64,000 nucleotides of DNA from Topomyia yanbarensis. Its lineage: Eukaryota; Arthropoda; Insecta; Diptera; Culicidae. The stretch covers positions 92,886,113 to 92,950,112 of the forward strand of contig NC_080672.1 of the NCBI RefSeq assembly GCF_030247195.1, read 5' to 3'. Positions 58,983 to 64,000 of this stretch are shown piece by piece. The notes beneath the pieces were generated by a model, which saw only the letters and a program-made list of their open reading frames with translations, had not been told where the DNA came from and did not search any database. Numbering within the stretch: position 1 is the stretch's first letter; each line of letters starts with the position of its first letter. Made by a program: the position numbers and the translations under genes.

Positions 58983-60140
58983 TTAATTTAGAATGTACAG
59001 TTCAGATGCGTAAAGAGGGTGAGTTCCCCCATATCACTAGAGCACCCGGTAAATATCGCCCTGAAAGTTGTTGTCTAGTGTATTTGAGCGTAAATAAAAA
59101 AATAGTCCAACTGAAGGCACGAACTCAGACTACTAGAACCCAGGGGCTTCTAAAAGTGATCGATTCAGATTCGCGTGGGAACGCTCGTTTGTATAAACGC
59201 ATTTCAGACTACATTTATAAGTTTATTTCTGGGGAGATATCGCAGGTGATGCGTGGATGTTCCCAATTGCATGTTCGCGCTTGTAACCAGGGTTACATTA
59301 TCGCGAAATTCTCGAGCGATTGTATGTTAACGGGTTTGATCACGAGGGCGTGTTTTTGTTGCGTGAATGTAACTTCGCGTGAATGAATTCGGTTGTATAA
59401 CCGTGCAATCACTTGCATATTCGTATGGACCTTCTCATTCTGGCGCGAACCGCGGTGCATATCTGGATTAAAGTGAGTTTCCCCCTATCACTAGAGTATC
59501 CGGCTATGGCGCTCTGAGCTTCCTAATGTATATGAGTCTGATTTTGTTAGACGAATGTGAAAGGCATGAACCTGGGTTACTAGGACCAAAGACAGGGGCT
59601 TCCATGCGTGACCGATTCATAATAGTGTGGAGACGGGCGTTGGTATAGTACCTATAGCTGTGCGCGGATGATCTCGACGGAACGTTCGCATGCGTGGCCA
59701 GATATATTATCGCGAAGGACACAAGCGTTTTCATGTTAACCTATTTGAACGCGTATCCGTTTTATGTCGCATATCCTAGCGTGTGTATAACTTTGAATTC
59801 GTTTATGTGACCGAGAAGTCTTTCGGGTGGGCTTTTGAATGTTCGCACGAGTCGTCATTCCGATGAGCTCTGGTAACCTTTTTGTCTAGTGAATCTGAGT
59901 TCCGTATTTTAAAGTGGGAGCTCCCGCACGGATATGATTGATCAGGGGACCAAGTAGTGTTTAAACCCAAAAGTATTTGCTCGGGTTGTTTGTACGCACA
60001 CAACGAGTTCGTTTTATCGCGTGGAAGTTTGTATGTCGCGTATGCTAACGGGTTTGTAATTTCTCGTACAGCAATGCGTGTCTATAACCGTGTAGTCGTT
60101 TGCATATTCTCGTGCGCTTTTAAATGTTCCGAGAAAGAAA

Positions 60141-60945
60141 CAGCAAAGGAAAAAACAACACCTTCAATTTGATATTCATTGAGTAAGGGTAGATGGACGT
60201 ATGAATCGTAGCATCACCTGAACCGGCATCCACATGCTTTTCGTTCGACTAGCGAGCGACGAATTAGGCACAAAAATACATGTGAGACTTATATGATTAC
60301 CAATACTTATTCGACTAAGACAGCTATTCCATATTGACGGCTCTGTGTAATTTCAGTTTTCCTCGTAAGATTTTCTGAAAATCAGCTTTAGCGTCGTTTA
60401 TAGAAGTACTTCCAGTTTTTATACACAATTGGTGAACATTTTTCCATGTTTGTGTAATTGTAAACGTTCTATGCCTTCTTCTGTGTCTGCCGGTGCCTGT
60501 TTGCTTAAGTGACTAAAGTGCGTGGCATTGTCGTTCACAAAATTTCACTCTTCAAGCAGAAGGCCTTTGCCAACTACTGCAGCAAAACAATCCCGAATTC
60601 TCTGCGACGAACGCGGTTGTAAACTTTTATCGTAACATCACCATTCATAGTACAAAATCTTCCCTAGTAACAGTAGAGGTTTTATGGTAGTTTTATAGCC
60701 ATTCATAAAACTTTGATTGTACTTGTAGCATGCTATAAAACTTCAATTGTTACTTGGGTTGTATACAAAAAAGTGAAAAATTTACGTACCCATCTATTCC
60801 GTAAGAATCTGATTTTTGAAGCTGATTTTTGAGTAGAATGAAGGTTACTAGCAATCAAAACCTAACACTTCTTTTTAATCCGGCATTTTGAAAAGTGGTT
60901 TCTATACAGAAGGATTCGTCGTAGTCAATACAAAATTGAGAATTT
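60141..60945. other. no gene recognised
   Basis: A 'tatagcatgctataaaacttcaattgt' type phrase is partly repeated near 60690-60760. No gene. Confidence 0.35.
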
Positions 60946-60949
60946 TTAG

Positions 60950-61460
60950 GATAGTGCAACTAGAGCTGTAGAGTTGGATTCGCAGAAGGGCTCCCTGTAA
61001 GAATCACTCACTACAATTTCAGATGAGACGGGAAATGTCACTCAATAAAACACTGATCGTGATATTGTGTATACAATTCAGATGTTGTGGTGTGAAAACG
61101 TCACGATCGTATGGGAACGAGCGTTTGTATGTTCGTGCCATAGATCACTTTCATAAATTTCTAAACCTTCACTGAATCACCGTGGCGTTTTTATGTTTGC
61201 GAGTTCCCGATCATAGGTGTGGGTGAAGGATCGTGGAATATTAGAGAGTTTCTATGCTAACGGGTTTGATCGCACGGATGTATGTCGCGAATTTTCGCGC
61301 GAACCGCTGTTTTCGACCATGGCGACCGAGTTTTTTAAACGAAATTTAACCTATTTATATTAGTGTGGGAACGGGCGTCAGTATAATCGCACTTAAATCC
61401 GCATTTAGATTCTCATAAACTTGATCACCGGAGCGTTTTTACGTGTGTGAGATCGCGGGC
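60950..61460. repeat. satellite-like element: 5' module and decayed monomers
   Basis: 5' module words 'gagctgtagagttggattc' and 'gatgagacgggaaatgtc' at 60964-61038. Monomer pieces follow ('cgagcgtttgtatgtt', 'gctaacgggtttgatcgc') to the BEL/Pao junction at about 61458. Confidence 0.65.
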
Positions 61461-62170
61461 GGGTTATCTGACCGCCAATTGTGCTGTTCAAAGCCGTCTT
61501 GGCCGTGAACATATCGCAGGTCGCTTGCTACCATTGTCGACTCCTCTGCAGGTCTGAAACTCGACAAAAAATCGTCAACGTAGTGATCGTTCCGATACTT
61601 CAGGAAACAGCTTAGCGTGTTGTTCTGCTTTCCTTGTTTTGAGCAAATTGCGCCGAAGCTGGTGAACAAATGCTCTCGAAGGTAGCGACATCCATCAAGT
61701 AGATTGTAGGCATCTCCGATGGACAAGCAAGCCACAAGAAGCGCTGGAAGTTGTTGTCTTCCTCCAGGATATAGATTTAGTAGAATATTTCTTGAATATC
61801 CGAGCTGCCGAAAGCGAAATAGTACGACTGAAAGCGAAGAGAGTTGATCCGTACCTTTGAGAAGAGCGCTGTTGAGCGAGACTCCATCGACCTTGGCGGC
61901 TGCGTCTCATGTGACGCGGACCTTTCCTGGTTTCTTAGGGTTGATTACCCCTCCTACCGGGAGGTACCATACCCTACGTGGATCTACTGCATCAATCTTC
62001 GCCTTTGTAACCCTGTGCGGTGCGCGTGACTCTTTGCCTTTTATTCGCACATCTGTCGATGGGGGTTCTCCTTTAGCGCCGGATCGCGATTCATTCTGCA
62101 TTCGAGGCATTCTAGACGACGTATTTAAGCATTGCGCTTGTCCAACCCGAAGTACTCGTAGATACTCCAT
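61460..62170 (-). pseudogene. BEL/Pao retrotransposon reverse transcriptase fragment
   Basis: Minus-strand blocks in order are WYLPVGGVINPKKPGK (about 61985), DAAAKVDGVSLNSALLKG (about 61890), LFRFRQ (about 61815), ICSPASAQFA-like residues in another frame, and the catalytic HYVDDFLSSF (61555-61585) followed by NWRSDN. These are the distinctive RT motifs of BEL/Pao LTR retrotransposons. There is a TGA directly before DAAAK and at least two frameshifts. No LTRs were seen, and the 3' part of the polyprotein is cut by the satellite junction. Confidence 0.8.
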
Positions 62171-62326
62171 GACCGCGCGTCGCTTCCAGAATATCTAGGA
62201 ATACACCCAAGCTAGATTGCTTGAGCGAGAAGCTCTTCGCAATGTTGTTAACAACATCGTGAAGCAAGCATGTTGCATTTTGTGCAGAGGATATTCAACT
62301 GAACTAACATTTCTGATATGATGCTT

Positions 62327-62342
62327 CCCCCCCCCCCCCCCC
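62327..62342 (+). repeat. homopolymer C16
   Basis: Sixteen consecutive C, unusual in AT-rich DNA. It may mark a slippage site and is prone to sequencing length error. Confidence 0.9.
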
Positions 62343-62420
62343 TTGGTAATAAATCTAGCAGTTATTTCTCGCCATGCCTTCAGGATATACCCGGTAGCAA
62401 GAATGGTAGTATAATCTTTT

Positions 62421-62620
62421 TCAAGGCATATTTGAGAATATCAAATCCCTTTTACAGAGTCCATCTTTTCCAAGCGATTTGTATAGAGCAAAGCTGTCAA
62501 CAGCCGACTTTACCGATTCAGTGGTAAACAATGTACGTGCTAACGCCGATGAGTCCGAATCACCACAATGAGATCTGAGAACATTGTTCAGTTTCGGATT
62601 TGAAAACATTTCAATTTTGA
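62421..62620 (-). pseudogene. LINE RT N-terminal remnant
   Basis: On the minus strand the frame contains TTESVKSAVDSFALYKSLGKDGL, which resembles the start of the RT in Jockey/LOA-type LINEs (V..AI.SF..YKSPGPDGI). It is followed by decayed sequence. It probably belongs with the endonuclease remnant at 63.1-63.5 kb. Confidence 0.6.
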
Positions 62621-62730
62621 TTAACCTGCTAGCCTCGTTCAGGCTAGCGACATTTGTGCATAGGTTTTGCCAACCAGTCCGCCCTGTAGATCTAAACCAT
62701 TTCGTATATGCACTACGAGCTGACGAAGAA

Positions 62731-63088
62731 CTTTTGCGAGGTCTGGGAGATAGGAGGTGTTAGACATAACGCTTTGCTCTGAAAGAGTTTCGCATGAGCT
62801 GAGAAATTGGCAGGTTCAAAATGAAACTGAACCGTTTCTAGTCGATTTAACAGTACGAAGCTGGCAAGCTTCTTCGTAGGATGCTGCTAGTGATTATTTG
62901 TTGGAAAAAGATTCATTAAATTCAGTCGCCAAGTTTTCCAAAAAGAGCTCCCAGTTTGTAGATTTATGATTACGACATGTAAACACATTAAGGGTGATAT
63001 CAAGATAATCGAAAAGTATATATTGTGAAACTCTTTCAGAGCAAAGCGTTATGTCTAACACCTCCTATCTCCCAGACCTCGCAAAAGT
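62731..63088. repeat. inverted repeat with perfect ~60-bp arms
   Basis: 'cttttgcgaggtctgggag' (62731 onward) to 'gctctgaaagagtttc' (62790) is perfectly inverted at 63027-63088. Both arms derive from the LINE, so part of the element was duplicated in inverse orientation or inverted. The spacer is 236 bp. Confidence 0.85.
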
Positions 63089-63089
63089 T

Positions 63090-63485
63090 GGTCGGTTTCC
63101 AACATTCAGAATATGGAGATTTGTACTCCTTATGCACTCCATCAGATCAGAGCCTCTCAGATTGATGTCTGGGGTGCTTCAAATGATGTGATGAGCATTT
63201 GCAACTCTGCCGATAATGAGTAGAAGCCTATTTCTTCTACAATATGATACAACGCTTTTCAAATCATCAGAAGGAGACGACTCGCTACGGGTAGATATGG
63301 TGAACGATATATACACTTTTTGTCTATGTTTTCGACAGTCAGAGTAACTGTGACTGCTCAGATATTGCGAGTAGTGAGTTCTGATATGATAATCGCGTCA
63401 ATAGCCTTATTTGCAAGAATACATGCACGAGGCATTTCACTTGACTTAGTCATACCTGTGTTGTAAGGAATGAAGCCAGTGTTCT
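63090..63485 (-). pseudogene. LINE endonuclease domain remnant
   Basis: The minus-strand reading SFTI..RSESSPSDDLKSVVSYC, LLLIIGRVANAHHI, then STPDINLRGSDLMECI and LHILNVGNRPTFANL follows the APE-type endonuclease of Jockey/LOA LINEs (.IGADANAHH..WGS.DINLRGE.L.E.I....L...N.G..PTF). This enzyme nicks target DNA for insertion. Catalytic D/N positions are partly mutated and frames are broken by stops. The insertion-inversion at 62.73-63.09 kb separates it from the RT piece. Confidence 0.7.
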
Positions 63486-63924
63486 TCAAGTACTTTACGA
63501 GATATTTCAATTATAACAGACCAATAACTGGGTGTTTAGTATAAAATTGTCTTGCTGTAAATTTATAATTATACTATCTCGCAAAGTATTTTGAGATCCA
63601 CTCCAAAATATTTGCATAATCTTTCCAACAGGATTTTAAATATTTAAAAAAAATGGTTCGGCTTTAAAAAAATCTATTTGTTTATAATATTATTGAATAC
63701 ATGTTATACAACAAAAAAAATCGCTCATGCGATGACGCAAACACGATTTCCATGACAACGTTGATTACACTACCTTTTCTTTCCTTCCCCGATGACTGTA
63801 AAGATATGGTTTATACTGTTATTAGCATTTCAAAGCACAAAACTCTCGAAACGTGCACATTGAGGATAGTTAGCTACTCCCAATTTCTGTTTATTTTCTG
63901 TGCAATTTGTCTTGTTCTGGTCTG
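63486..63924. other. no gene recognised
   Basis: AT-rich segment between the LINE remnant and the SINE head. Confidence 0.4.
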
Positions 63925-64000
63925 ACGGCGCCGGTGGTTGAGTGGTAAGCGTGACCACCACTCATTCCAGCTGGCCTGGGTTCAATTCCAGCCGAGGTCG
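63925..64000 (+). mobile_element. tRNA-derived SINE head, cut by window end
   Basis: A Pol III box A (TGGTTGAGTGGT, 63935-63946) and box B (GGTTCAATTCC, 63979-63989) are 44 bases apart, exactly as in tRNA. The sequence does not fold into a full tRNA cloverleaf with paired acceptor ends, so it is more likely the 5' head of a tRNA-related SINE such as those known from mosquitoes. The body and tail lie beyond the window. Confidence 0.7.

Larger units (their letters stand above)
57705..60140. repeat. satellite-like element, copy with 5' module and ~3 monomers
   Basis: The 5' module at 57715-57860 is followed by monomer sequence to 58145, then resumes at 58987 after the nested insertion. Monomer landmarks 'tgtctagtgtatttgag', 'ctaatgtatatgag' and 'tgtctagtgaatctgag' lie near 59073, 59523 and 59891 (spacing about 450 and 370 bp). 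The resumption point 'gagttcccccatatcactagag' fits the sequence seen without interruption at 13670-13694. Confidence 0.65.

Overview
The window looks like intergenic or large-intron DNA from a repeat-rich insect genome, most likely a mosquito (Culicidae). The evidence is an IS630/mariner-type transposase with DD37E spacing (ITmD37E, a type described from mosquitoes), an I-clade LINE ending in (TAA)n, BEL/Pao, Jockey-like and other LINE remnants, many MITEs, and a 'cccggagggccgag' repeat with internal GT microsatellites that I associate with culicids. No bacterial, CRISPR or operon-like feature is present. I could not support an intact host protein-coding gene anywhere in 64 kb. The only recognisable host-gene sequence is a decayed histone H2A copy at about 53.63-53.84 kb.

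Layout. 0-6 kb: a degenerate tRNA-like sequence, a 0.58-kb insertion flanked by a 21-bp duplication, two inverted copies of one MITE, one of them split by a TTAA-flanked MITE. 6.9-9 kb: a palindromic element with a 12-bp duplication and a 1.7-kb composite inverted-repeat block. 9.8-11.1 kb: a nearly complete DD37E transposon with 16-bp terminal inverted repeats and a broken transposase. 11.5-15.3 kb: tandem repeats of about 93 and 100 bp around the largest copy of a satellite-like composite repeat. 16.2-17.9 kb: 5'-truncated I-type LINE (minus). 18.1-19.9 kb: a fold-back element of 1.8 kb. 22.8-23.3 kb: a second DD37E remnant. 23.5-30 kb: a 6.5-kb strand-asymmetric island of simple sequence with a 0.54-kb (TCATCTT)n array and a 2.1-kb (ATTTGAA)n array. 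33-42 kb: LINE fragments, two hAT-type MITEs, a 0.9-kb (GAATCTTT)n array, a 1.4-kb inverted repeat with a nested palindromic element, and two palindromes carrying hammerhead-ribozyme-like cores. 45-47.4 kb: culicid-type GT-rich repeats. 49-61.5 kb: more satellite copies (one split by a TTAA MITE that is itself split by a Tc1-like MITE), a TRIM-like unit, the H2A pseudogene, Jockey remnants and a weak promoter candidate. 61.4-64 kb: BEL/Pao RT, LINE EN and RT pieces, and a tRNA-type SINE head cut off by the window end.

The most interesting structures are: hammerhead-like catalytic cores on both arms of palindromic non-autonomous elements; a composite satellite repeat with separate 5' and 3' modules and variable numbers of about 0.4-kb monomers at eight loci; nested insertions whose order can be read from target duplications and empty sites; and the long 7- and 8-mer arrays. 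All protein calls were made by reading translated frames by eye; no database search was run. Coordinates of repeat edges are approximate unless a target duplication fixes them.
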